From Marisimplicoccus sp038147335 (lineage in GTDB: Bacteria; Bacteroidota; Bacteroidia; Flavobacteriales; Flavobacteriaceae): 64,000 nt of DNA. The notes under the pieces were generated by a model. The model did not search any database and was not told where the DNA came from. It saw only the letters and a list, made by a program, of their open reading frames with translations. Positions within the stretch are counted from its first letter, which is position 1; every line of letters starts with the position of its first letter. The position numbers were made by a program, and so were the translations under genes. The DNA is taken from contig JAYQTK010000002.1 of NCBI GenBank assembly GCA_038147335.1, forward strand, positions 372,001-436,000, in the 5' to 3' direction. This document shows, in pieces, positions 16,577 to 25,843 of this stretch.

Positions 16577-18585
16577 TTTTTATATTTTTCAAACCAAGAT
16601 ATTATTGCATTAACCTTTGCAATAAGATTACTAGGTTTTGATGCAATTCCATGGTTTGCATTAGGAATTCTTACAAGCATTGACTCAACTTTATTAAGTT
16701 TTAAACCAGCATAAAATTGTTCACTTTCAGCCATTGGTGTTCTATAATCTTTTTCTCCTGTAAGAACCATAGTTGGAGTTTTTACATTACCAACATAACT
16801 TATTGGAGACCTTTTGAGGTAGCTTTCTGGATCAACCCATGGAAGATCTTTGAACCAGTATTTGTAAAAATATCCGATATTGTCTGCATACAAAACAAAG
16901 CTATACCAGTTAATTACTGGCTTGGCAACTACAGCAGCAGTAAATCTATCTGTTTTTCCAATAATCCAGGATGTTAATACTCCTCCACCGCTTCCTCCAG
17001 TGACAAATAAGTTATTATCATCTATATAACCTCTTTCAATCAAATTATCCACACCTGAAATTAGATCATCATAATCTTGACTTGGATAATTATGATGAAT
17101 TAAATTTGCAAACTCTTTTCCATAGCTAGTACTTCCTCTTGGATTTGTATAAAGCACTACATATCCCTTGGATGCAAAGAGTTGAACCTCAGATGAAAAA
17201 TGAAATCCATAATTAGTATGAGGTCCACCATGTATTTCCAAAATAAGTGGATACTTTTTTGATTCATCAAAATTTGGTGGCTTAACAATCCAGCCTTGAA
17301 TCATCTCACCATCAAAAGTTGACTTATACCAGATTTCTTCTACATTCCCCAATTTTTTATAGTCAAATAGATCCTTATTTAAGTTTGTTAATCTATTTTT
17401 TGATCCTTTATAACCTACTGCCAAGTCTGCAGGGTTATAAACTGTACCATACGTGAATGAATATCTATTATTTTTAGACAAGCTAAAGAACCCTCCACTG
17501 TAAGGTCTAGAAAAAGACAATCCACCAACTTCATCAATTACAGAATCTAATTTTCCATCTAAAGTTGTTGATCCAATTTTGGTTATTCCCTTGTCATCAT
17601 ATTGAAAAAATATTCTTTTGTCATCACCGGACCAGTATATATTTGAAATATTTCTATCAAGATCCAACTCAATTTTATACTTACCAGATCCATCAGTTCT
17701 CATTATATAAATAGAATTCTGTTGATAGCTTAAGTACTCATCATCATAACCTAAGTATGCAATTAAGGAATTATCATTTGATACTTTTGGGCTATTATCA
17801 GGTCCCTCTCTACTAGTTAAAGCTTTCTGTATTCCAGAGTTAATATCTAAAGTATAAATTTCAGTATTGATAGTATTGTAATCAGAGTCTTCATTTAAAT
17901 TAGCTGAAAAAACAATAGTATTCTTGTCAATCCATTCACCTTGAAATGCTCTTTTTTCAGCTGGAATATTACTAATTTGTCTTGGAGTTCCTCCAGTAAC
18001 TGGAAGTGTAAAAAACTGTGTTTCCCCAGGCTTTCTAAATCCAGATCCATCATATCTATAATTTAAATCTGATATTTCAACTGGAGGGTCATTCCATTTT
18101 GCTCCTTTCGGTTTTTCTGGCATTTTAATTAATTTATCTCTTTTGTCATCAATAAATGAAGAGAATAATAGATAACTATCATCAGGTGACCATTTGATTG
18201 AGCTAATTGAATATTGAAAGTTTGTTAATTTTTGAATCGAGTTATTAGCTATATTAAACAGATAGATTTGTTGCTTTCCCTCTCGATTGGACTTAAAAAC
18301 AAACTTATCTCCTTTATTTGACCATTTAGGTGAATTATCTTTAAAGTTTCCTGTGGTAATAGGTCTGTTTTCAGATCCATCAAAATTAATAAGCCATATA
18401 TTTGAAAAGCTTTCATCAGTCATTATATCGTTAAAATTTCTTTGATATAAAATTTTATTTCCATCTGGAGATATCTCAGTATTAGATACATATTCAAGAT
18501 CAAAGACATCTATAGGTTTGAATATATCAGATGATTGAGGGTAGACGTTTATAGTTATAAGAAATGTAATTAGTAATTTTTTCAT
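16573..18585 (-). CDS. S9 family serine peptidase (acylaminoacyl/dipeptidyl type)
   Basis: The 670-residue exported protein has a short signal peptide (ending near NVYPQ), a beta-propeller with WD40-like PD40 repeats over about residues 30-390, and an alpha/beta-hydrolase domain after that. The catalytic Ser is in VTGGSGGGVLTSW near residue 530, with Asp in GEKDYRTP and His in NANHGIA near residue 645. S9 family members commonly have GGSYGG here; GGSGGG is a mild variant. It would trim peptides in the periplasm or outside. It is the first gene of a pair with the FabG-like SDR. Confidence 0.93.
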   Translation of the reverse strand: MKKLLITFLITINVYPQSSDIFKPIDVFDLEYVSNTEISPDGNKILYQRNFNDIMTDESFSNIWLINFDGSENRPITTGNFKDNSPKWSNKGDKFVFKSNREGKQQIYLFNIANNSIQKLTNFQYSISSIKWSPDDSYLLFSSFIDDKRDKLIKMPEKPKGAKWNDPPVEISDLNYRYDGSGFRKPGETQFFTLPVTGGTPRQISNIPAEKRAFQGEWIDKNTIVFSANLNEDSDYNTINTEIYTLDINSGIQKALTSREGPDNSPKVSNDNSLIAYLGYDDEYLSYQQNSIYIMRTDGSGKYKIELDLDRNISNIYWSGDDKRIFFQYDDKGITKIGSTTLDGKLDSVIDEVGGLSFSRPYSGGFFSLSKNNRYSFTYGTVYNPADLAVGYKGSKNRLTNLNKDLFDYKKLGNVEEIWYKSTFDGEMIQGWIVKPPNFDESKKYPLILEIHGGPHTNYGFHFSSEVQLFASKGYVVLYTNPRGSTSYGKEFANLIHHNYPSQDYDDLISGVDNLIERGYIDDNNLFVTGGSGGGVLTSWIIGKTDRFTAAVVAKPVINWYSFVLYADNIGYFYKYWFKDLPWVDPESYLKRSPISYVGNVKTPTMVLTGEKDYRTPMAESEQFYAGLKLNKVESMLVRIPNANHGIASKPSNLIAKVNAIISWFEKYKK

Positions 18586-18632
18586 AATTAAAATAAATTG
18601 TAAATTTTATTTCTAAAGTTATTAAAATTAGA

Positions 18633-19865
18633 ATGCTAAAAACTAGAGTATTATATTTTTTTATTCTTATAAAAGTTTCAAGTTGTACTTCTACTGCTGA
18701 AGTTTTTTTTCAAGATGTTGTTGATACAAGTGATAAAGAAATACAGTTTCAAGAAAAAAAGATTTTTTCTTTTGATAAATCTGGTGTTTATTTTTCAAAT
18801 GATTTTGATGGTGCTAGATTAAATAATGTAATTCAAAAAAATGACAGCACCTTTATTTTATCAGTCTTACCTGAAAATATTCCTATTAATCCAAGTCCAT
18901 TTTATGCTTTTAAAGTTATTAGTAACAAAACAAAAAGAATTAATCTTGAATTTGATTACCCATATGGTTATAAGCATAGGTATATTCCTAAAATTTATTT
19001 TGAAAATAAATGGTCAATAGCTGATTCATTGTCTTTCATTGAAACTAATAATAAAAGTATTCTTAAAGTTGTAGTTGGAAATAAATCAAAGATTATTTCA
19101 GGCCAGGAGTTAAATTCTAGTTCTATTGTCTATGAATGGGTAGAGGAATTAATTAAAGATAAAAGAGACTTTGTGAGCTTTAAAAAAATTGGTAAGACTA
19201 AACTGAAAAGGCCTTTTATGGTCATTGACATAAATAAAAATGAAGCTAAACAAAAGCCAACAATAGTCCTTATAACTAGACAACATCCCCCTGAAGTAAC
19301 AGGATATTTTGCCTTTCAGTCTTTTTTATCATCAATACTTGAAGAGAGCGACTTATCCTCTAAGTTTCTTAATAGATACAGAATTTTAGCATTCCCTATG
19401 ATGAATCCTGACGGAGTAGATCTTGGTCATTGGAGACATAATTCAGGTGGAGTAGATTTAAACAGAGATTGGTCGGCATATAATCAAAAAGAAATCAAAA
19501 CAACCGTTGATTTTATATCCAAAACACTCAGGAAAAATAAGTCAAATTTGATTCTAGGACTTGATTTTCACTCTACATACTATGATGTATTTTACACTAA
19601 TATTGAAAGATCATCTACATCAATGCCATTGTTTTTGGATGAATGGTTCTTAAGCTTAGAGAATTCTATTCCTAATTATAAAGTGAATGAACAGCCAAGT
19701 ACTAGTATGCAACCTGTGTCCAAAGGATGGTTTTTAAATGCTCATAAAGCTGTAGGGGTAGTTTACGAAATAGGTGATAATACACCAAGAGATAGAATCA
19801 AAGTTATAGGAAGGGAATCAGCCAGGTCAATGATGAAAATTATGATAGAAGGGAGTGGGCGCTGA
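18633..19865 (+). CDS. M14 family zinc carboxypeptidase, lipoprotein
   Basis: The 410-residue protein begins with a lipoprotein signal (ILIKVSSC, Cys near residue 18). An N-terminal beta domain is followed by an M14 catalytic domain: RQHPPEVTGY supplies zinc-binding His and Glu near residue 215, MNPDGVDLGHWRHNSGG and DLNRDW follow, LDFHST gives the third ligand and VVYEIGD near residue 385 the catalytic Glu. Substrates are probably peptides or peptidoglycan stems. The last 10 bases, including the TGA stop, lie inside the tRNA-Val gene on the other strand, so the 3' ends of both genes share DNA. Confidence 0.88.
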   Translation: MLKTRVLYFFILIKVSSCTSTAEVFFQDVVDTSDKEIQFQEKKIFSFDKSGVYFSNDFDGARLNNVIQKNDSTFILSVLPENIPINPSPFYAFKVISNKTKRINLEFDYPYGYKHRYIPKIYFENKWSIADSLSFIETNNKSILKVVVGNKSKIISGQELNSSSIVYEWVEELIKDKRDFVSFKKIGKTKLKRPFMVIDINKNEAKQKPTIVLITRQHPPEVTGYFAFQSFLSSILEESDLSSKFLNRYRILAFPMMNPDGVDLGHWRHNSGGVDLNRDWSAYNQKEIKTTVDFISKTLRKNKSNLILGLDFHSTYYDVFYTNIERSSTSMPLFLDEWFLSLENSIPNYKVNEQPSTSMQPVSKGWFLNAHKAVGVVYEIGDNTPRDRIKVIGRESARSMMKIMIEGSGR

Positions 19866-19930
19866 GGGATTCGAACCCCCGACCCCTTGGGTGTAAACCA
19901 AGTGCTCTAAACCAACTGAGCTAAGCGCCC
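19856..19930 (-). tRNA. tRNA-Val (anticodon TAC)
   Basis: The minus-strand sequence folds as a full cloverleaf: a 7-bp acceptor stem (GGGCGCT/AGCGCCC), a GCTC/GAGC D stem, an anticodon stem CTTGG/CCAAG with loop TTTACAC, and a T arm with TTCGAAT. The anticodon TAC reads Val codons. The CCA end is not encoded and the discriminator is A. The 3' end overlaps the end of the M14 carboxypeptidase gene. Confidence 0.97.
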
Positions 19931-19938
19931 TAGGAGGG

Positions 19939-19946
19939 CAAATATA
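19939..19946 (-). promoter_or_regulatory. -7 element TATATTTG of tRNA-Val
   Basis: TATATTTG on the minus strand ends 8 nt before the mature 5' end of the tRNA, a spacing that would give a very short 5' leader. The tRNA-fMet gene has the same element at a similar distance. Confidence 0.75.
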
Positions 19947-19967
19947 AGTTTTTTTTTATATTGCCTT

Positions 19968-20810
19968 ATGAAACAATCAATAAAAGAATTATTGTTTTCT
20001 GCTGTTGCATTTATTTTTTCATATTCAATAGCGTATTTAACAGGCATTGAATTAGTAAAAAACGCTGTATTACTTGCTTTTATTATTCAATGGATACTTT
20101 ATATACCAGCTTACCTTCTTCAAACTGAAAAGTTTTATGATATATCGGGAAGTATTACATACATATCAGTTGTAAGCTATTGTTTCATTAATAACTATGA
20201 TTCACAAAATCTAGATATTGGAAATGTGATACTTTCAGTCATAATTATTGCCTGGGCTTTAAGACTTGGTAGTTTTTTATTTTTCAGAATTAAAAAAGCA
20301 GGAGAAGATGTTAGATTTAGGGAGATTAAGAAATCTCCAACTAGATTTTTTATGACATGGACTCTACAAGGAATGTGGGTTTCTTTATGCTCTGCATGTG
20401 CATTAACTGGAATTGCCAAAGGAATAATTATAAATAATTACTTCTACTTTGGGTTAACTGTTTTTTTAATTGGATTTATTGTAGAGATTATTGCAGATAA
20501 TCAAAAAACTAAGTTTAGGAGCAATCCAGAAAACAAAGACAAGTTTATAAATTCTGGACTTTGGAAGTTTTCCAGGCATCCTAACTATATGGGTGAAATT
20601 TTATTGTGGCTAGGTATCTCTATAATATCTTTATCATCTCTTGATGGATTTGAGTTGGCTACACTAATCTCTCCTTTATTCACATATTTATTATTGGTTT
20701 ATGTAAGTGGAATTAGAATATTAGAACATAATGGAGATAAAAAATGGGGTCATCTTGATAGCTATAAGAGTTATAAAGAAAATACACCTAGACTAATTGG
20801 ATTTCTATAA
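19968..20810 (+). CDS. DUF1295 family membrane protein (steroid 5-alpha-reductase-like)
   Basis: The 280-residue protein has about seven membrane helices. The C-terminal segment KFSRHPNYMGEILLWLG near residue 205 is the signature of the DUF1295/ICMT-like superfamily, whose members bind a nucleotide cofactor and act on lipid substrates. Other family features are GIIVEIIADNQKTKF-like residues and a terminal YKSYKENTPRLI. The actual substrate is unknown. It lies just beyond the tRNA-Val promoter and converges with the outer-membrane protein gene after a 6-nt gap. Confidence 0.85.
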   Translation: MKQSIKELLFSAVAFIFSYSIAYLTGIELVKNAVLLAFIIQWILYIPAYLLQTEKFYDISGSITYISVVSYCFINNYDSQNLDIGNVILSVIIIAWALRLGSFLFFRIKKAGEDVRFREIKKSPTRFFMTWTLQGMWVSLCSACALTGIAKGIIINNYFYFGLTVFLIGFIVEIIADNQKTKFRSNPENKDKFINSGLWKFSRHPNYMGEILLWLGISIISLSSLDGFELATLISPLFTYLLLVYVSGIRILEHNGDKKWGHLDSYKSYKENTPRLIGFL

Positions 20811-20816
20811 AATTAT

Positions 20817-21524
20817 TTAGTCAATATTTATGCTAATTCCACCTGATACATAAAACATATCACTATTTAAACCTTTTCCTATTGATAAATCAAGTTGTTT
20901 TTTATCATCTAATAGATATGTTATACCAGAGTCAAAGTTAATGTTAGAATTATCTTTAGATTCATCACCAAATATTTCAAAAAAGACACCAAAGGAACCT
21001 AAGTTTCTACCGTATACAATTGTATAAATAAATTGCCCATCCATTTTTTCGAATTTATTATAACCTATATTATAGCCAATTTGAGATTCATTATTTAGAT
21101 CATGTGAAACATTTAATCTACTTAGAAGTCCATAAACATTATTAGAAAATACTTCACTAGCTGTTGGAATGGAAAGGTGAGAGAGAAAAGCAACTTTTAT
21201 ATTATTAGAAGTTTTATTAAATATTTTAAACTTAGCTCCAACCTCAAAATCACTAAATGATGATTTTTTCATAAATGATAATTCATCATTTATTAAATAA
21301 TTACTATTTAATCTTATTTCAATTCCTTCAATTATACCAATCCTAAAAAGTGTATTAATATTAGATTGAGAGTCTTCAATTGAAATACCAGATTCGATTT
21401 GAATTTGACCTGTTGGTAAAACTACTGCAGATTCAGTTTGATCTGGTCTATCAGTTGTTATTTGAGAAAAAACAAAAGAACAGTTAAACAACAGAAACAA
21501 AAAAATTAAAAATCTATTTTTCAT
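20817..21524 (-). CDS. Outer-membrane beta-barrel protein (phenol MetA-type/transporter family)
   Basis: The protein, about 235 residues, has a signal peptide ending near FVFSQ; I choose the ATG at 21524 because an upstream start at 21542 adds only MQKKFF before it. The mature N terminus ITTDRPDQTESAVVLPTG is typical of a Bacteroidota outer-membrane family grouped with the MetA phenol-degradation proteins. It continues as alternating beta strands (EIRLNSNYLI, DFEVGAKFKIF) to a final GGISINID strand. It is the last gene of a minus-strand series and overlaps the folC end slightly. The transported compound is unknown. Confidence 0.75.
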   Translation of the reverse strand: MKNRFLIFLFLLFNCSFVFSQITTDRPDQTESAVVLPTGQIQIESGISIEDSQSNINTLFRIGIIEGIEIRLNSNYLINDELSFMKKSSFSDFEVGAKFKIFNKTSNNIKVAFLSHLSIPTASEVFSNNVYGLLSRLNVSHDLNNESQIGYNIGYNKFEKMDGQFIYTIVYGRNLGSFGVFFEIFGDESKDNSNINFDSGITYLLDDKKQLDLSIGKGLNSDMFYVSGGISINID

Positions 21525-22719
21525 AAAAAATTTCTTTTGCAATGTAATTACTTCCAGTTATAATAATTAAGTCATCAGGTGAAGCCTGACTTAATAAATT
21601 ATTATAAACCCTATTTGGATTTTTATTAAAATTAATATTTTCTCCTATACTTTCTTCAATTTCAATTTGATTCATAGACCTTGACATGTTTGAAGAAGTA
21701 AAATAAACTAAAGATTTATCTGGTAGATGACTAATTAATTTTTTAACATTTTTTCCCTTAACAAAGCTTAAAATAAAATACAGTTTATCATATTCTAATG
21801 AACTCAACTGTTTAGATAAATGAATAAAACCTGATTCATTATGTGCAGAATCAAAAATAATCTTTGGAGAATCATTTAAAACTGTCCACCTACCATAAAA
21901 ATCAGTATTTAAATCAATGTTTAAAATACCTTTTTCTATAGTATTATCATTTATCTCTTCATCATTTAGACTACTACAAACTTGGACAACTGTTCTAATA
22001 TTTTTATTAAGATATCCTATATCTGAATTTTCAAATTTTGATTTGTAATCAGACGCAAATATTATTTCTGAAAAGTTTTTTTTTGCGATATCAATAAAAA
22101 CATTTTCTGTGTCTTTATCTCTTTCACCAATTATTACATTAGTATTTTGTTTTATTATTCCAGCTTTTTCAAATGCAATTTTTTCTAATGTATCTCCTAA
22201 TACTTCTGTATGATCATATGAAATATTTGTAATTACAGATAAAATTGGATTAATAATATTTGTAGCATCTAATCTTCCACCTAGCCCTACTTCAATTATT
22301 GCATAGTCTACATTTTTTTCAATATAATAGGATAGTGACATTCCAAATGAAAGCTCAAAAAAAGTAAGCTCCAGTTTTTCAATTATATCACGATTAGTTA
22401 TAATAAACTTTGAAATAAAATCCTTTTCGATTTTATTATTGTTTACTTTAATTCTCTCTCTATAATCAAAAAAATGAGGTGATGTGAATGTACCTACCCT
22501 ATATCCTGACTCTTGAATTATTGATGATAGATATGCACAGGTACTTCCCTTTCCATTTGTACCTCCAACATGAATAAGCTTTATATCTTGAGTATTAATA
22601 TTGAGATGTTCAACAAAAGATTTTATATTATCAAGACCTGGTTTATATGCTTTAGAACCTTGAGATTGATAAAATGGTAAACGATTTAAAATCCAATTCT
22701 CAGTTTGCTTATAATTCAA
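21514..22719 (-). CDS. folC: Bifunctional folylpolyglutamate synthase/dihydrofolate synthase
   Basis: FolC adds glutamate to dihydropteroate and to reduced folates. The 401-residue protein has the Mur-ligase-like ATP site VGGTNGKGSTCAYLSS near residue 55, TSPHFFDYRERI near residue 80, the GLGGRLDATNII segment near residue 145, and FDSAHNESG near residue 290, all diagnostic. It begins 9 nt after nhaD ends. The length is normal for the family. Confidence 0.95.
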   Translation of the reverse strand: MNYKQTENWILNRLPFYQSQGSKAYKPGLDNIKSFVEHLNINTQDIKLIHVGGTNGKGSTCAYLSSIIQESGYRVGTFTSPHFFDYRERIKVNNNKIEKDFISKFIITNRDIIEKLELTFFELSFGMSLSYYIEKNVDYAIIEVGLGGRLDATNIINPILSVITNISYDHTEVLGDTLEKIAFEKAGIIKQNTNVIIGERDKDTENVFIDIAKKNFSEIIFASDYKSKFENSDIGYLNKNIRTVVQVCSSLNDEEINDNTIEKGILNIDLNTDFYGRWTVLNDSPKIIFDSAHNESGFIHLSKQLSSLEYDKLYFILSFVKGKNVKKLISHLPDKSLVYFTSSNMSRSMNQIEIEESIGENINFNKNPNRVYNNLLSQASPDDLIIITGSNYIAKEIFYEK

Positions 22720-22728
22720 TATTAGTGA

Positions 22729-24051
22729 TTAAAGAATATATGCCTCAAGTAATACAAATGTTATAAATCCAGCAAGAAATCCTAGGAATGCTAACCATCC
22801 TATTTTTTTTAGATACCAGAAAAACTCAATTTTCTCCATCCCCATTGCTACAACTCCAGCTGCAGAACCAATAACAAGTACACTACCTCCTGTACCTGCT
22901 GCATATGCAATTAGGTGCCATAAAGAATCATCAACTGGTTGAGAGAACATACCAATTGATGCAGCTACTAAAGGTACATTATCAATTACTGCTGATCCAA
23001 GACCTAAGAAACCTGCAACTATTCTAATATCAGGAATAACAGTTTCTAAATATTGAGCAAACTCAAATAGATATCCAATTGATTCTAGAGCTGCTACTGC
23101 CATCAAAATTCCTAAAAAGAATAAAATACTTGGAAGCTCAATCTTAGTTAATGCAGAATGAACAGGACTTTTACTATGCATAATACTATCTTCATTAGGA
23201 GTACTAATATTAAATTTAGTACCACTGTATATTTCTGCAAATGTTGCAACTATAGCTAGTGAAAGCATCATACCTACATAAGGTTGAAGGCCAGTAAAAA
23301 CTTTAAAAAATGGTACAAAAAGAATCGCTGATAAACCTAACCAAAGCATTCTAGTACCTATTTTAGTTATGCTACTCTCATCATTATCCATTTTATCTAG
23401 ATTTCCTTTAAAGGGTTTAAGAAATGATGCAATATATACTGGAACTATCATACAAACCACAGAAGGAATAAATACATAATACAATAACATTGGGACAGTA
23501 ACTTTATCAGCTATCCATAACATTGTTGTAGTTACATCTCCAATTGGAGACCATGCTCCTCCTGCATTCGCTGCGATTACAATTAAACCAGCAAACCATA
23601 ATCTTAAGTTTTTATCTCTAATAATTTTCTGAAGAATTGTAATCAGAACAATAGTAGCTGTCAAATTATCAATTATGGCAGATAAAATAAATGCTAATAT
23701 TGAAAATATCCACAATAATTTTTTCTTTGATTTAGTTCTAATGAATGATTTAATTTTTTCAAAACCATTATAGTAATCAATAATCTCAACAATAGTCATT
23801 GCCCCTAAAAGAAAGATTAGAATCTCGGAAGTATGAGATAAATGATATGCCATTATCTTCTTTATTTTTGTTGGTATTAGTTCCCGTAACTCAGTATCAA
23901 CTTCAAATACCGGTATATGAAATATTGCAATCAATGCCCATAAAAAAGCCATCATTGCTAAAGCAGGTATAAGCTTGTCAATTTTTAAACTATGCTCTAG
24001 TGTTATTGCTAAATAACCTAGAATAAATATTCCTAATAATATTGTTTCCAT
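22729..24051 (-). CDS. nhaD: Sodium:proton antiporter NhaD
   Basis: The 440-residue protein has about 12 membrane helices and matches the NhaD type: an early LLGAMTIVEIIDYYNGF, SAIIDNLTATIV near residue 125, the ANAGGAWSPIGDVTTTMLW signature near residue 165, and SAVIDNVPLVAA and GTGGSVLVIGSAAGV in the C-terminal half. NhaD antiporters expel Na+ at the expense of the proton gradient, which suits a marine cell. It lies between the secreted paralogue (11 nt upstream) and folC (9 nt downstream). Confidence 0.94.
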   Translation of the reverse strand: METILLGIFILGYLAITLEHSLKIDKLIPALAMMAFLWALIAIFHIPVFEVDTELRELIPTKIKKIMAYHLSHTSEILIFLLGAMTIVEIIDYYNGFEKIKSFIRTKSKKKLLWIFSILAFILSAIIDNLTATIVLITILQKIIRDKNLRLWFAGLIVIAANAGGAWSPIGDVTTTMLWIADKVTVPMLLYYVFIPSVVCMIVPVYIASFLKPFKGNLDKMDNDESSITKIGTRMLWLGLSAILFVPFFKVFTGLQPYVGMMLSLAIVATFAEIYSGTKFNISTPNEDSIMHSKSPVHSALTKIELPSILFFLGILMAVAALESIGYLFEFAQYLETVIPDIRIVAGFLGLGSAVIDNVPLVAASIGMFSQPVDDSLWHLIAYAAGTGGSVLVIGSAAGVVAMGMEKIEFFWYLKKIGWLAFLGFLAGFITFVLLEAYIL

Positions 24052-24062
24052 TTAATTAAAAT

Positions 24063-24758
24063 TTATTCCCATGATTGAAGCATAACCCTTGTTATACTCC
24101 TAGTATATTCTTCATCTTTTGTATCTTCTATCCATTTGGTAATTGCATCTGCTTGATCTTTATTTTGGGCATTCCCAAAGTCCAAAGCAGCAATTAGATC
24201 AGGATAAGTTACATATATATAATGAGTTTCACCATTTTCAACTCCATGAGTAGTCTGACCAATAGAAACATATCCAGAATCATCATTAAAAGCAGACATT
24301 AAATTAGCAAAAGCAGTTAAAAATTTAATTGGATCTTTTATTTTCCATTGGTGTGATTGAGCAATCGGCTGTTGCCATTTATCTAGATTATATCTAACAA
24401 GAGTAACACCTGCTGTAACAGAAAATCCATCTCGACTAGTTAAAGAATTTAATTTTGACACATATGCATCCCATTCTGGAGTTAATTTTCTGGATTCAAA
24501 TTCAGCCAGTGCCTCTTTTGAGCCAGCAAAATTTAAAACATGGGTAGCCTTTTCATTTGAGCCTTTATATTCAATACTCCATAGAGAAACTCTAACACCC
24601 TCAGGTATTTGAATATTAGAATAAAATCCATCAATTAGATTATATACAGAATCTGTATTTTCAAATGGAACATTTATATTAACATTTTGCCATGTAATAT
24701 TTTGTGCACTTATATTTAATGAGATTAGTGATAAAATAAGTAGATATGTTTTTTTCAT
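24063..24758 (-). CDS. Secreted protein of unknown function, paralogue of 15068-15760
   Basis: The 231-residue protein has a signal peptide ending near NISAQ and then ITWQNVNINV. It shares with its paralogue the ordered motifs FYSNIQIPEG, KATHVLNFAG, HQWKI, GYVSIGQ, GETHYIYVTYPD and a C-terminal QSWE. The second half with the GETHYIY strand recalls dimeric alpha-beta barrel proteins; this is an inference from spacing. It is co-directional with anmK (22 nt upstream) and nhaD (11 nt downstream), so it may belong to a porin-anmK-nhaD-folC run. No enzymatic motif is apparent. Confidence 0.75.
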   Translation of the reverse strand: MKKTYLLILSLISLNISAQNITWQNVNINVPFENTDSVYNLIDGFYSNIQIPEGVRVSLWSIEYKGSNEKATHVLNFAGSKEALAEFESRKLTPEWDAYVSKLNSLTSRDGFSVTAGVTLVRYNLDKWQQPIAQSHQWKIKDPIKFLTAFANLMSAFNDDSGYVSIGQTTHGVENGETHYIYVTYPDLIAALDFGNAQNKDQADAITKWIEDTKDEEYTRSITRVMLQSWE

Positions 24759-24780
24759 AAGTATGATTTATGGTAAACAA

Positions 24781-25840
24781 CTAATTTAATAAAAAAATTT
24801 TTCCAGAACAATGATCTTTTGATGCACCAGTTACTGAAGAATAACAATTATTGATATTTAGATATCTCAAGACTCCTAAAAATGCAAAAATTAAAGCCTC
24901 TTTAAATTCAATTATATTTTTTGATGGAATTATAATTTCAGAATCTGTTTTTGATCTAATTATATCAATTAAATAATCATTATATGCTCCACCACCTGTA
25001 ACTAAAACTTTATCAAAATCATTCAAATTATTTGAAATTTGATTTGCAATGTGATTTGATAAGGTATTCAATAAATCTTCTATTGGGTAATCAAAATATT
25101 TATTAATCAATGGAAATATATTTGCATCTACCCATTCAATTCCTAATGACTTAGGTGGGCTTGATTGATAGTATTTTAATTTTTCCAATTCCTCATAAAG
25201 ATTTAAAATAAGTTTTCCTGACGAAGCAATAGATCCCTTGTTATCAAAGTCTTTTCCAATTTTTTTTGATAGATTATTTAGGACAATATTAACTGGACAT
25301 ATATCATAAGCTATCAAACTTTCCCCTTTATGATTTGAAATATTAGCAAACCCACCTAGATTTATAAATGAATCATATTCTTGAAATAAATATTTTTCAC
25401 CAACTGGAACAAGAGGAGCACCTTCACCACCTAGTTTTATATCTTGAACTCTAAAATCACAAATTACATTTTGATTAATTTCTTTAGATATAATTGGTAA
25501 ATTTCCAATTTGATATGTAATTGAATTAGAAGGATCATGAATTGCAGTGTGTCCATGAGAACTAACAAAATCAATTTTATTTATGGAAAATTCATCAATA
25601 AATTCACGAATAATTTTAGCTAACTTTTTAGAATATTCAATATCAATTTTTTTTAACCTCGTCGAGACTCTTTTTAGATATATTGGTTAATAATTTTGTG
25701 ACTGAATCTTCATATGGATATGTTTTTGAGTTAATTATATCAAAATTCCATTCTTTACTCTTATTAAACCTAGTATATACAAGATCTACTCCATCTAGTG
25801 AAGTTCCTGACATAAGCCCTATTACATAAAAAGTTTTCAT
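24781..25840 (-). pseudogene. anmK: Anhydro-N-acetylmuramic acid kinase, one frameshift
   Basis: AnmK phosphorylates and opens 1,6-anhydro-MurNAc during peptidoglycan recycling. The first frame begins at 25840 with FYVIGLMSGTSLDGVDL and stops at 25643. The rest is in another frame: HGHTAIHDPSN, KLGGEGAPLVPVGE, FINLGGFANIS, IAYDICPVN and VLVTGGGAYNDYL, ending at 24781. The switch falls at an A8 run (plus-strand T8, 25647-25654); with seven A the two frames join and give about 352 residues, the expected length. All conserved motifs remain, so this is either a consensus error, a very recent mutation, or slippage at the A run. It starts 3 nt after the porin stop. Confidence 0.85.
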
Positions 25841-25843
25841 TTC

